In this document: in pieces, positions 26,592 through 36,336 of the stretch
Layout of the letters: each line of letters begins with the position of its first letter
How positions within the stretch are numbered: the stretch's first letter is position 1
Source: Streptomyces noursei ATCC 11455
GTDB lineage: Bacteria; Actinomycetota; Actinomycetes; Streptomycetales; Streptomycetaceae
Reading direction: 5' to 3'
DNA length: 64,000 nucleotides
Assembly (NCBI RefSeq): GCF_001704275.1
Contig: NZ_CP011533.1
Location: forward strand, 3,410,001 to 3,474,000
Program-made: the position numbers and the translations under genes
The notes under the pieces: model-generated
The model's input: the letters and a program-made list of their open reading frames with translations, nothing else
Told to the model about the DNA's origin: nothing
Database searches by the model: none

Positions 26592-29500
26592 ATGAAACCC
26601 ACACTCGCCGCGCAGGCATTGCGCGATACGACGGTCGAGTATCTGACCACCACGTTCGCGCTGGCCGAGCCCGCTACCCAGGCCGCGCTCACCGACTTCC
26701 TCACCGACCCGGCCGACGGGCTGTTCCGTGGCCCTTACCTCCGCATCCGGCGGCCCTTCCGGGCTGCCGAGGACGGCTGGCAGCAGCATCTCGACTGGTG
26801 GAAGAGCGGTTTCTGGCCGTACGCGCATCAGGCCGAGGCCTTTACGCGGCTGACCACCAAGGGCGGGCACGCCCCCCAGCCGACCCTCGTCACCACCGGT
26901 ACCGGCTCCGGTAAGACCGAGTCCTTCCTCGTCCCGGTCATCGACCACTGCCGACGTGCGAAGGCGGCCGGCAAGCACGGAGTCAAGGCCGTGCTCCTCT
27001 ACCCGATGAACGCGCTCGCCGGGGACCAGGCCGACCGTATCGGCAAGCTGCTCGACGACGAGCGGCTGCAGGACGTGACCGCCGGGCTCTACATTGGTGA
27101 GGCGAGCTCCACCAAGAACGGCTCCCCGTATGGGCGGGTCGCGGTGGACCGGGCCGAGATCCGGCGGAATCCGCCGGACATCCTCATCACCAACTACAAG
27201 ATGCTGGACCTGCTGCTCCAGCGGCAGCAGGACGCCCCACTGTGGGTGGACGCGGATCTCGCGTACATCGTGATTGACGAGTTCCACACCTATGACGGCG
27301 CGCAGGGCACCGATGTCGCCATGCTGCTGCGCCGCCTCGGGGCGGTCGTCGGAGCCGCTGAGGAGGGCCGTCCGCTCGGCTCGATCTGCCCCGTCGCCAC
27401 CTCGGCGACGCTGGGCGAGTCGCCCGTGCGCGACCGGCAGGACCAGGGTGGCGGGACCGGGCCTCGCGCCATGCTGGATGTGGCCTCCCAGGTGTTCGGG
27501 GTGCGGTTCCCCGACGACGCGGTTGTCGGGGAGGACCGGCGAGAGCTGAACTCCTTCCTCCGCCCCGTCGACCTCACGCTGCCGCTGCCCGCGCCCGCCG
27601 ACCTCGTCGCCCTGCCTGATCCGACCGCTGCCGCCGACGGCGGCGGGCTGGACGCCCTGTCCCGGGCCGTGCTCGGCTGCGACACTTCCGACGCCCGAGA
27701 GATGGGCCGTCGGCTCCTCGCGCACACGCTCACCCACGATCTGCTGACCGCCGATGTGGATCAGCCGCTCACCGCCGAGGAGATCCTGGCCGCCTTCCCC
27801 GCGAGCTCCTCCTGGCGGGTGGCCGCGGTACAGGACCCGCAGGACGCTGCCGAGGCCCTGGCCCGGTTCATCGCGCTGATCTCGGTGGCCCGGGACCCGG
27901 GCGCGCCCGCCGGCCAGGAACGGCCGCTCCTGCTCGTCGAGACGCACCTATGGGTGCGCTCGCTCTCCCGCGTCCTGCGGTTCGTCTCACCGCGGCCGGT
28001 GTTCTCCTGGACGGACGCCGATCAGGCCGCCACTGCCGCCGTCGCGTCCGTCGAGCAGGAGGAGCGGCGGCGGGCCGCAGCCCGCACCGGGCGACTGCCC
28101 TCGGCGTACTGCCGGCACTGCGGGCGCTCGGGCTGGAGCGCCATCAGCCCCGAGCGGAACCCGAGCTCCCTGGTGACCGCGCCGGATGACATCTACCGGC
28201 TCAGCGCGAGCGGCGGCGCCGGCAAGGCGCGGGTACGAGCCATGATCGCGGCCACTCCCGCGGAGGCGGCCAAGCAGGCGCGGCAGGCGCTGGACCACGG
28301 CATGCGGCGCGGGCGGCGGGCTGCGACCCGCGAGGCGACCGTGCTGGTGCTGGAGGACAGTGGCGAGGCGCTGCGCCGGATCGACCCGGACGAGGTGTTC
28401 CACGCCGACGGGTCGATCGCCGAGGCCCCGGAGAACGGGGTGTTCGTCAAGACGTGGTTCGACAACGCCGACCGGGACGAGTACGCGAAGCAGGACCGCT
28501 GCCCGGCTTGCGGGCAGGCGCAGGGCATCCGCTTCCTGGGTGCCGGTGTCGCGCCGCTTGCGTCGGTGGCCGTCACGCAGCTGTTCACCGGTGGGGAGTT
28601 GCCGAAGGAGGACGCCGACGGGAACGACCGGCGCAAGACCCTGATCTTCAACGACTCCGTGCAGGACGCGGCGCACCGGGCCGGGTTCGTTGCCTCGCGG
28701 GCCTGGAAGTTCTCGCTGCGGGCGCTTGTGCACCAGCAGTTGGCGGAGCGCTCGGCGGAGGAGCCCGACTACGGCGCGGACGGCGTGCCGCTCAATGAGC
28801 TGATCGCCTCGCTGGTGAAGCGGGCGTCGGTGGACAAGGAGAAACTGCTCTCCTCCGTCGTGCCACCGGACCTCCACGATGTGGAGGGGGTGAAGCGACT
28901 GCTGGCCGGCAAGAAGCGCCTGCCCAAGGGGACTTGGGACCTGGTCGGGGAGCGGCTGGCGTTCAACACCCTGCTGGAATTCGGGCTGAACTCGCGCTTG
29001 GGCCGGACCCTGGAGCTCACCCGCACGGTGGCGGCGGAGGTGTTCCTGCCGGACCCCGAGCGCGCGGCCCGGGTCGCAGAGGCGCTGTACGAGGAGCACC
29101 TGCGGCGGCAGTTGCCGGTGGATCCGGAGGACGCACAGGAGGATGAGGAAAGCCAGGAAGGCAAGGGCGGCGCGGAGGGCGCCGAAGGCGTGGCGCGGCG
29201 CGCCCTGCCCGCGTCCGGACCCGAACGGCTGCGCCGCTTCGAAGGGTTCGTACGGGGTTTGCTGGAGCACGTACGAACCAGCGGCGGCATCCGGCACACC
29301 TGGCTGGACGGGTTCATAGAGGCCGAGGGGCGCAACCGCTACACGATCTGGACCGGGCGGCCCGAGGGTATGCAGGCCTTCGGGCGGAACTCCGACGCGC
29401 CGGCCTTCGTCCTGGTCGGGGCGCGCTCGGGGCGGACAGACTTCGAGCGGGTCGATACCAAGGAGAGCTGGTACACCGACTTCGCCGCGCGCTGCCTGGA

Positions 29501-32500
29501 CATGGACCGGTCCCTGGCGGCCGGTTACCTCGCGGAGCTGCTGCCGCGGCTGGCGGACGGCGAGGTGGGCGCGCTCGCCTATCGCCGTACGGGCGAGAAC
29601 AACGCCGGCGGCAACAACAGGGGGCACGGCGTGTACGGGCTCACTCCCGGGCACATCCGGGTGCGGCCGCTGAGCGACGAGCAGACGGCAGGGGCGGCGC
29701 TGGCCTGCCCGGAGTGCGGCTGGACGCAGACCGTGCCGCCAGAGCGGGTGGCGGTGTGGCAGGGGCTGGCCTGTCCGCTCAAGGGGTGCACGGGGCAGCT
29801 GGCGGTGCCTTCCGCGCAGGCTCCCGGACGGGCCGGGCGGGACTTCCGGGCCGACTACTACCGGCGGTTGTACCGGGAGGCCGACCCGTACAGCGTGGTC
29901 GCCGCCGAGCACACCGGTGTGCTGAGCCGCAAGGCCCGCGAGGAGATCGAGAAGGGCTTCCGGCAGGGCGTCCGGCACACCGACCCGAATGTGCTCTCCT
30001 GTACGCCCACCCTGGAACTAGGTATCGACATCGGCCAGTTGGAAGCGGTGATCCTCGCGTCGCTGCCGCCGAGCACCGCCGGGTACGTGCAGCGGGTCGG
30101 CCGGGCCGGCCGGTCGACGGGCAACGCGCTGATGGTGTCGCTGGCCGACACCAGTCCGCGTGCCCTGTACCACCTGTCCGAGCCGCGCCACCTGATCGCC
30201 GGCCGGATCCTGCCTCCGGGCTGTTTCCTGTCCGCGGGCGAGCTGCTGCGCCGGCAGTACGTGGCGCATCTGATCGACCTGGCTGCCCGGGGCCGGCTGG
30301 AGGGCGTGACGCCGCTGCCCGACCGGGTGACGGCGCTGTTCGGCCGGGTCGGCTGGCTGCGGCGGTTCGAGCAGGCGGTGACCGGCCGGATGGAGCTGGT
30401 CGAGGAGTTCCTGAGGCTCTTCCCCGAGATCGAAGGCGTGCCGGACTCGGGGGCCTCCCGGGATGCCCGTACGGCGCTGCGCCGCTTCGCCGCCGGCAAG
30501 CTGGCCAAGGACCTGAGGGATGCAGAGGACGCCTGGGAGGCTGAGCGGGCCGAGCTCGTGGACCGCCGGGCCGCGATCAACATCGCGGCGGAGGCGCTCC
30601 ACGAGAACGTGGACGACGAGGCCCGGGAGAAGCGGAACCTCGACCGTGAGGCGGCCGCGGTCGCCAAGCGGCTACAGGAGTTCGCGCAGGCAGGGGCACA
30701 GGCGTTCCTGGTCGAGCGGGGTCTGCTGCCGAACTACAGCCTGGTGGAGGACGGTGTCCGGCTGGAGGCCGCGCTGACCCGCAAGGAGCCGGCCCGGCGC
30801 GACCGCGGCGGATCCGGACCGGTGGCGGGGTCAGGGTCGGATGAGGCGCCGAAGTCGCAGTGGCGTACCGAGATCCGCCCGTATGACCGGCCATGGGAGT
30901 CGGCTCTCACCGAGCTGGCGCCCGGGAACTCGTACTACGTGCTCGGCTATCGCCACAAGATCGACGGATTCGATCTGGGGCCGCGCCCCAAGAAGGGCGA
31001 GGAGGGCGCGCGTTCGGCCGTGGTCGCCTGGCGGGTCTGCCGGGAGTGCGGGTACGTCCGTACCGAGAACGCCGAAGCAGACACGTCGGCATGCCCGCGC
31101 TGTGCGGGGCCCGGGATCGGCGGGCGGGCCGCGCTGCACCATGTGATCGTGCCGCGCAAGGTCACGTCCCGGGACAAGCGGGATGACGCGCGGATCATCG
31201 ACGACCACGACTCGCGCACCCAGCGCCACTACTCCACGGCCACGGCGGTGGACATCGACCCCGCGGCGATCAAGGAGAGTTGGCGGCACTCGGGCACCAC
31301 CTTCGGTGTCGACCACGTGCGTGAGGCGGTCATCCGGCGGTTCAACCTCGGCCCCGCAAAGCTCAGTCGGCGGCCGGACACGTACTTCGCCGGCACCGAG
31401 GTCACCATCACGCCCTTCGTGCTGTGCCCGTTGTGCGGCGGCGCCACGGACCGGGAGCCGGGGCACGTTCCCGTACAGGAAGAGCTGTCCGAATCGCTGG
31501 CCGCCCGGCCGGAGTTGGCCCATCACCGGCCCTGGTGCCCGACCCGGCGCCGGGACCGGTCCACGCAGGCCCAGGACCGCCGGGTGATCACCGCCACCGA
31601 GCACCGCACAGAGGCGTTGCGCATCCTGCTGCCCGCCGCGACCCTGCACGTACCGGAGCGGCTGGCGTCCTTCTCGGCGGCCCTGCACTTGGGGCTGGCG
31701 CTGCGCTACGGCGGGGACCCGGCGCACATCCGGTCGACGCCGAGCACGGAGCCGGACCGCGAGAGCGGGCTGAGCCGCAACTACCTGGTGCTGTACGACT
31801 CGTTGCCCGGCGGGACGGGATACCTCCAGCGGCTCGTGGAGGGCGACGGCGAGGAGTTCCGGACCGTACTGGCGGCGGCGCAGGCGTATCTGCGGGACTG
31901 CCCGTGCGAGGACGGTTCGCGCCGCGCCTGCCACCTGTGCCTCCTCGGGTACGCACCGGAGCGCGACTACCGGCTGCTGGACCGCCGGGAGGCGCTGTGG
32001 ATGCTCGACGACACGCTCGGCGAGGACGGCCGCAGCCGGTGGGCGGTCAAGCCCGTACGCAAGGACCGGGCGGGCCGGGAGGAGGACGAGGCGGAGGACC
32101 GGCGGCGGTTCGCCGAGCAGGCGCAGAGCGACCTGGAACGGCGGTTCATCGACTGCCTCGACCGCTGGCTCGCCGATCCCGCCAACCAGTCCGACGTAGG
32201 GCACGAGGAGACACCGACCGGCCGCCAGGGCAAGCAGATCACGCTGCGCCGACGGGACGGCTCGCCGATCCGCTGGGAGGTCGTGGCACAGAAGCCGCTG
32301 CACGCGCAGGGCACCGTGCCGGATCTGCTGCTGCGGCCGGTCGCGGGCGAGACCACCTCGGACGGCGCGCCGCCGATGCCGGTGGCGGTCTATCTGGACG
32401 GCTACCGCTGGCACGCCTCGGCGCAGACGAACCGCATCGCCGGAGACGCTGCCAAGCGGGCCCGGCTACGTGCCGACGGCACCCTAGTCTGGCAGATCAC

Positions 32501-33782
32501 CTGGGACGACGTCATGGCCTGGGAGAAGGAGTTGCGGGCCCGGGCCGGGCGGGGCGCCGCGGCGGACGGGGACGAGGCCGCGCGGGTGCTCGCGCCGGCG
32601 CTCGCCGGGCCGTCGGCGCAGGCCGCCTGGCCGCCGTACCCGGTGGAGGGCGAGAAGACGCCGGGTGGCCGGGCCCGGGAGCGATGGGCCCAGCAGCGGC
32701 AGGATCCCGCCGAGATGGACCGGCTGTTCGCGGGCGCCATCCCGGCACTGCTCGGCTTCCTGGCCGACCCGGACCTGCGGCGCTGGCACGCTCTGGCCCG
32801 GCTGTGTGTGATGGGTCTGCTGCCTCTGGCGAGGCGGGAGGAGGTGGTCAACGCTGCCCCGAAGGCGGCCGTGCCGTGGATCGAGGCGGCGCTGCGCGGC
32901 GACGAGCGTCCCCCGGTCAGCGGTGAGGGGCTGAAGCTCTACCCGGTGGCCGATGCCTCGGGGCTGCCCCTGGTACTGATCGGCGATCCGCGGGTGAAGC
33001 CGCAGGGGCTGAGTGCACTGGCCGTGCTGGACGACCGCGCCGAGGCCGTCGCCGGTGACAGCGCCGCGCACCGGCGGCGCTGGAAGGCGTGGCTGTGCTG
33101 GGGGAACGTACTCCAGTTCCTGGATCCGACCGGGGCGGGCCGCGCGGACGGACTCCAGCTCGCCCGCAGCGAACTGGACTCCTTCGATGCGGGGCTGCTG
33201 GCGGCCACGGCCGTCCGGGCAGACGGGCTGTTGACGGCGCTGCGCGCGGAGCTGGCCGGCACCGGACTGGTGGTGGCGGAACCGGAACCGGAGCCGCCGT
33301 ACGCGGAGCGCGAAGCCGCGCCGACGCCTGCTGCCCGGACCGAGCCCGGGGCAGGCAGGGCCCCCGAGCATGTCGCGGCTCTGGAGCGGGCCGCTTGGAA
33401 TCTCGTCCGGCGTCAGCTCTCGTACGTGGGCGACCCGGCCGTCGACGCCCTCGCCCGGGCACTCGCGGAGCGCGGCGATGTGCGGGCCGCCGAGGCGGGC
33501 TGGGACGCCGATGGCATCTCCCGGCCGCTCGAACTGGCCTGGCCCGACCGGAGGATCGCGGTCGTTCTGGCCGAGGACGCGGCGGACGATGCCTATGTGG
33601 CGGAGTGCGCGGCGGCGGGGTGGCACGTCCGGGCGCCGGGTGCATGGGACGAGGAAGAGCTCGCCGCCCTGCTCCGCGACTGGCAGCAGAGCGCTTCCGA
33701 AGGCGTTTCCGGGGGCACCTCCGGGAGAGTTTCCGAGAGGGTTTCCGGAAACGCCCCCGGAGAGGGAGGGGACCGGCGATGA
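26592..33782 (+). CDS. Giant DEAD-box/DUF1998 helicase with nuclease-like C-terminus
   Basis: A 2,396-residue protein. Motif I is GTGSGKT (103-109), motif II DEFH (229-232), SATLG follows, and motif VI QRVGRAGRS begins at 1167. Two Cys clusters (CRHCG near 506, CPACG near 636) interrupt the core, and another pair CHLC near 1779 ends a DUF1998-like zinc region. Beyond that, residues about 1860-1980 look like a Vsr/PD-(D/E)xK nuclease domain: PDLLL (D1911), VYLDGYRWH (D1936, H1941), AKRARLRADG and VWQITWDDV. Large DEAD/DUF1998 proteins are hallmarks of Druantia (DruE) and, split, of DISARM (DrmA/DrmB). Start ATG 26592 follows GGAGGG. It overlaps the next gene by ATGA. Confidence 0.85.
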   Translation: MKPTLAAQALRDTTVEYLTTTFALAEPATQAALTDFLTDPADGLFRGPYLRIRRPFRAAEDGWQQHLDWWKSGFWPYAHQAEAFTRLTTKGGHAPQPTLVTTGTGSGKTESFLVPVIDHCRRAKAAGKHGVKAVLLYPMNALAGDQADRIGKLLDDERLQDVTAGLYIGEASSTKNGSPYGRVAVDRAEIRRNPPDILITNYKMLDLLLQRQQDAPLWVDADLAYIVIDEFHTYDGAQGTDVAMLLRRLGAVVGAAEEGRPLGSICPVATSATLGESPVRDRQDQGGGTGPRAMLDVASQVFGVRFPDDAVVGEDRRELNSFLRPVDLTLPLPAPADLVALPDPTAAADGGGLDALSRAVLGCDTSDAREMGRRLLAHTLTHDLLTADVDQPLTAEEILAAFPASSSWRVAAVQDPQDAAEALARFIALISVARDPGAPAGQERPLLLVETHLWVRSLSRVLRFVSPRPVFSWTDADQAATAAVASVEQEERRRAAARTGRLPSAYCRHCGRSGWSAISPERNPSSLVTAPDDIYRLSASGGAGKARVRAMIAATPAEAAKQARQALDHGMRRGRRAATREATVLVLEDSGEALRRIDPDEVFHADGSIAEAPENGVFVKTWFDNADRDEYAKQDRCPACGQAQGIRFLGAGVAPLASVAVTQLFTGGELPKEDADGNDRRKTLIFNDSVQDAAHRAGFVASRAWKFSLRALVHQQLAERSAEEPDYGADGVPLNELIASLVKRASVDKEKLLSSVVPPDLHDVEGVKRLLAGKKRLPKGTWDLVGERLAFNTLLEFGLNSRLGRTLELTRTVAAEVFLPDPERAARVAEALYEEHLRRQLPVDPEDAQEDEESQEGKGGAEGAEGVARRALPASGPERLRRFEGFVRGLLEHVRTSGGIRHTWLDGFIEAEGRNRYTIWTGRPEGMQAFGRNSDAPAFVLVGARSGRTDFERVDTKESWYTDFAARCLDMDRSLAAGYLAELLPRLADGEVGALAYRRTGENNAGGNNRGHGVYGLTPGHIRVRPLSDEQTAGAALACPECGWTQTVPPERVAVWQGLACPLKGCTGQLAVPSAQAPGRAGRDFRADYYRRLYREADPYSVVAAEHTGVLSRKAREEIEKGFRQGVRHTDPNVLSCTPTLELGIDIGQLEAVILASLPPSTAGYVQRVGRAGRSTGNALMVSLADTSPRALYHLSEPRHLIAGRILPPGCFLSAGELLRRQYVAHLIDLAARGRLEGVTPLPDRVTALFGRVGWLRRFEQAVTGRMELVEEFLRLFPEIEGVPDSGASRDARTALRRFAAGKLAKDLRDAEDAWEAERAELVDRRAAINIAAEALHENVDDEAREKRNLDREAAAVAKRLQEFAQAGAQAFLVERGLLPNYSLVEDGVRLEAALTRKEPARRDRGGSGPVAGSGSDEAPKSQWRTEIRPYDRPWESALTELAPGNSYYVLGYRHKIDGFDLGPRPKKGEEGARSAVVAWRVCRECGYVRTENAEADTSACPRCAGPGIGGRAALHHVIVPRKVTSRDKRDDARIIDDHDSRTQRHYSTATAVDIDPAAIKESWRHSGTTFGVDHVREAVIRRFNLGPAKLSRRPDTYFAGTEVTITPFVLCPLCGGATDREPGHVPVQEELSESLAARPELAHHRPWCPTRRRDRSTQAQDRRVITATEHRTEALRILLPAATLHVPERLASFSAALHLGLALRYGGDPAHIRSTPSTEPDRESGLSRNYLVLYDSLPGGTGYLQRLVEGDGEEFRTVLAAAQAYLRDCPCEDGSRRACHLCLLGYAPERDYRLLDRREALWMLDDTLGEDGRSRWAVKPVRKDRAGREEDEAEDRRRFAEQAQSDLERRFIDCLDRWLADPANQSDVGHEETPTGRQGKQITLRRRDGSPIRWEVVAQKPLHAQGTVPDLLLRPVAGETTSDGAPPMPVAVYLDGYRWHASAQTNRIAGDAAKRARLRADGTLVWQITWDDVMAWEKELRARAGRGAAADGDEAARVLAPALAGPSAQAAWPPYPVEGEKTPGGRARERWAQQRQDPAEMDRLFAGAIPALLGFLADPDLRRWHALARLCVMGLLPLARREEVVNAAPKAAVPWIEAALRGDERPPVSGEGLKLYPVADASGLPLVLIGDPRVKPQGLSALAVLDDRAEAVAGDSAAHRRRWKAWLCWGNVLQFLDPTGAGRADGLQLARSELDSFDAGLLAATAVRADGLLTALRAELAGTGLVVAEPEPEPPYAEREAAPTPAARTEPGAGRAPEHVAALERAAWNLVRRQLSYVGDPAVDALARALAERGDVRAAEAGWDADGISRPLELAWPDRRIAVVLAEDAADDAYVAECAAAGWHVRAPGAWDEEELAALLRDWQQSASEGVSGGTSGRVSERVSGNAPGEGGDRR

Positions 33783-36196
33783 GCCACGCGGTCAGGACAC
33801 AGGTCGCCGTCACACCGCAGGCGAACGAGGACATCCGACGGCTGGACGCGGGCACGAAGAACGCCGTGGGCGACTTCGTCCGCCGGCTTCGGGCGGACCG
33901 GTCCAACCGCGCCCTGCGCCTGGCCCCGCTGCGCAAGGCGGGGGGCAACGGACGGCTGTTCCTCGCCACGCTCGACGGCACCCGGATGGGGCTGCTGCTG
34001 GAGACCGAGGAGAACCGCTTCAGTCTGCTGGCCGTACGCGTCGGCCCCACCGCACGGGACGAACTCGCCCGGCTGACCGTGGAGATCAACACGGTCTCGG
34101 GTGGCGTCGAGCTCGTGGACCAGAGCGAGGTCAGCGCCAACGTCGTCGCGATGCCCGCCCGCCCCCAGCCGGGCCACTGCGCCGGGGCAGGGGAATCCCC
34201 GGCGGGCGAGGGGGCGACCACTGCTGTCGAGGCGACCGGTCGGCCGCCTGCGGCGGAGACCGCCCCGGAATCGGGCGGCTCACCCTCCCCTCTGCCCGTT
34301 CCTCTCTTCGCCCGCTTCGAGGACGAGGACCTTATTGGGCTGGGCGTCATCGCGTCCCTGCTGCCGGCCCTGCGGCGGATCACCGACAGCCGACAGTTGG
34401 CGGCCGTGCTCGGCCACAACCTCCCGGGGCTCACCCGTGATGTGCTGCTGGCGCTGCACGACGGCATGAAGCCGGACGACGTGCGCCGGCACATCACCAG
34501 CCAGTGGGAGGCCGAGGACGAGGTCGACCCGCATGACTGGGCCCGGGCGGCACGTCGGCCGGTCTCCCAGGTCAGCACGGAGGACGCGGCCGTCCTGGAC
34601 GCGCTTGGCGACAGTTTCGACGCCTGGCGGCTCTTCCTCCACCCCGAGCAACAGCGGCTTGCCACCATGTCGTTCAAGGGGTCGGCGAAGGTCACCGGAG
34701 GACCCGGCACGGGCAAGACCGTGGTGGCCCTCCACCGTGTGCGGCATCTCGTCGCACAGCTGCCCCCGGGCCAGAACCGTCCCGTGTTGCTGACCACGTA
34801 CAACACCAACCTCGCCGCCGACCTGAAACAGCGCCTGCGCCAGCTCGGTGGCGACGCGCTCCTGCGCCGGGTCGACGTCAGGTCCGTGGACCAGCTAGCC
34901 CGCGAGGTGGTCGAGCAGCACCCGTCCGCTGTGCTGGGCACTCCCCTGCGCGATGAGGAGGCTATGGGCCTTTGGCATACGGTATGTGCCGCGGCGGGCG
35001 TCTTCGACTACGACGCCGACTTCCTCGACTCGGAGTTCAAGCACGTCATCCTCGCCCAGGACTGCGGCACCGCCCGCGCGTACTTCCGCGCCGAGCGCCG
35101 CGGCCGGGGTGTGCTGCAGCGTACCGACCGGAGTCAGGTGTGGGAGCTGGTGGAGGCGTACCGCGCCCATCTGGCTGGGCCACCCCGGCGCACCACGTAC
35201 GCGCTGATCGCCGACGAGGCCGCCCGAATCGAGGAGCGCCGCATGGCCAGGGCGGCCGAACAGGCGCGGTACAAAGAAGAGCACGGCGGAATCGATCTGA
35301 TCCACCGCGAGGCCGGCAGCGGTATGTGGCTGAAGCCCCGCTACCGTCATATCGTGGTGGACGAGGCCCAGGACCTGTCCGCCTCGCACTGGCGGATGCT
35401 ACGCGCGATGGTCGCCCCCGGCCCCGACGACATCTTCTTGGTGGGCGACGCCCATCAGCGCATCTACTCCCATCAGGTGGTGCTGGGCAGGCTCGGCATC
35501 AACGCCCGGGGGCGAGCGTCCCGCCGCCTGACGCTGAACTATCGCACCACACGGGAGATCCTGGGCAGTGCACAGGGCCTGGTGCGCGGCGAGAACTTCG
35601 ACGACCTCGACGACCGGCCGGACACACTGGACGGCTACCGCTCCGTCCTGAGCGGGCTGGCCCCCCAGTACTGGCGGGCACCCGACTGGGAGACGGAGAT
35701 GCGGGCCATCGCCACCCTGCTCAAGGAGCGTCACGAGCGTTACGGCACTCCCTACGCGGCCATGGCCGTCAGCGTGCCGGACAAGGCCGCCGCCAGCCAA
35801 CTCGCTTACGCTCTGGCAGACAAGCCGTTCCAGATCCCGGTGAGTGAGATCGGCCGTGACGGCCCACCCGACATCGACACCGTACGCATTGGCACCCTGC
35901 ACAGGTTCAAGGGACTGGAGTTCCAGCGCGTGTTCCTGGCAGGCGTCAGTGAAGGACTGGTGCCACACCAGCGCATCGAGGGTTTTCGGCTCAGCCAGCC
36001 CGCCCGGTACCGCCAAGAGGAGCAACGGGCGCGTTCCCTGCTGTTCGTCGCAGCCACCAGGGCCCGGGACGAGCTGGTGGTGACGTGGCACGGCAAGGCC
36101 AGCCGCTACCTGCCCGAGCATGCAGACAGAGACGCCGGCCGGGCGACGTCCCTGCTGACGGACGACGGCCCGCCGTCCGGCTCGGCCGCTGCCTGA
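33779..36196 (+). CDS. RelE/ParE-like domain fused to UvrD-type helicase
   Basis: An 805-residue protein. Residues about 8-100 (VAVTPQANEDIRRL ... LRLAPLRKAGGNGRLFLATLDG ... FSLLAVRVGPTARDELARL) read like a RelE/ParE toxin fold. A variable linker (120-190) follows. Then comes a superfamily 1 helicase with GGPGTGKT (307-314), DEAQD (528-532), VGDAHQRIYSH, LTLNYRTTREI, TLHRFKGLEFQRVF and a final VAATRARDELVV. The missing free-standing antitoxin suggests control in cis or binding to the ribosome/RNA. The ATGA overlap with the giant helicase shows tight coupling, so both likely act in one complex. No typical RelE catalytic set can be assigned by eye. Confidence 0.82.
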   Translation: MSHAVRTQVAVTPQANEDIRRLDAGTKNAVGDFVRRLRADRSNRALRLAPLRKAGGNGRLFLATLDGTRMGLLLETEENRFSLLAVRVGPTARDELARLTVEINTVSGGVELVDQSEVSANVVAMPARPQPGHCAGAGESPAGEGATTAVEATGRPPAAETAPESGGSPSPLPVPLFARFEDEDLIGLGVIASLLPALRRITDSRQLAAVLGHNLPGLTRDVLLALHDGMKPDDVRRHITSQWEAEDEVDPHDWARAARRPVSQVSTEDAAVLDALGDSFDAWRLFLHPEQQRLATMSFKGSAKVTGGPGTGKTVVALHRVRHLVAQLPPGQNRPVLLTTYNTNLAADLKQRLRQLGGDALLRRVDVRSVDQLAREVVEQHPSAVLGTPLRDEEAMGLWHTVCAAAGVFDYDADFLDSEFKHVILAQDCGTARAYFRAERRGRGVLQRTDRSQVWELVEAYRAHLAGPPRRTTYALIADEAARIEERRMARAAEQARYKEEHGGIDLIHREAGSGMWLKPRYRHIVVDEAQDLSASHWRMLRAMVAPGPDDIFLVGDAHQRIYSHQVVLGRLGINARGRASRRLTLNYRTTREILGSAQGLVRGENFDDLDDRPDTLDGYRSVLSGLAPQYWRAPDWETEMRAIATLLKERHERYGTPYAAMAVSVPDKAAASQLAYALADKPFQIPVSEIGRDGPPDIDTVRIGTLHRFKGLEFQRVFLAGVSEGLVPHQRIEGFRLSQPARYRQEEQRARSLLFVAATRARDELVVTWHGKASRYLPEHADRDAGRATSLLTDDGPPSGSAAA

Positions 36197-36336
36197 CACA
36201 CGGACGCACGGTGTACTAGGTGCCATCGTCGCCAGCGCCACTGCTCTCCCCCGACGTCCCTGGCGGCATTCTTGTCCGCGACAGCGAAGGGCTGGCCAAG
36301 GCCGTCCGTCCTACGACGTGAGTCGGGCGGCTTGGG

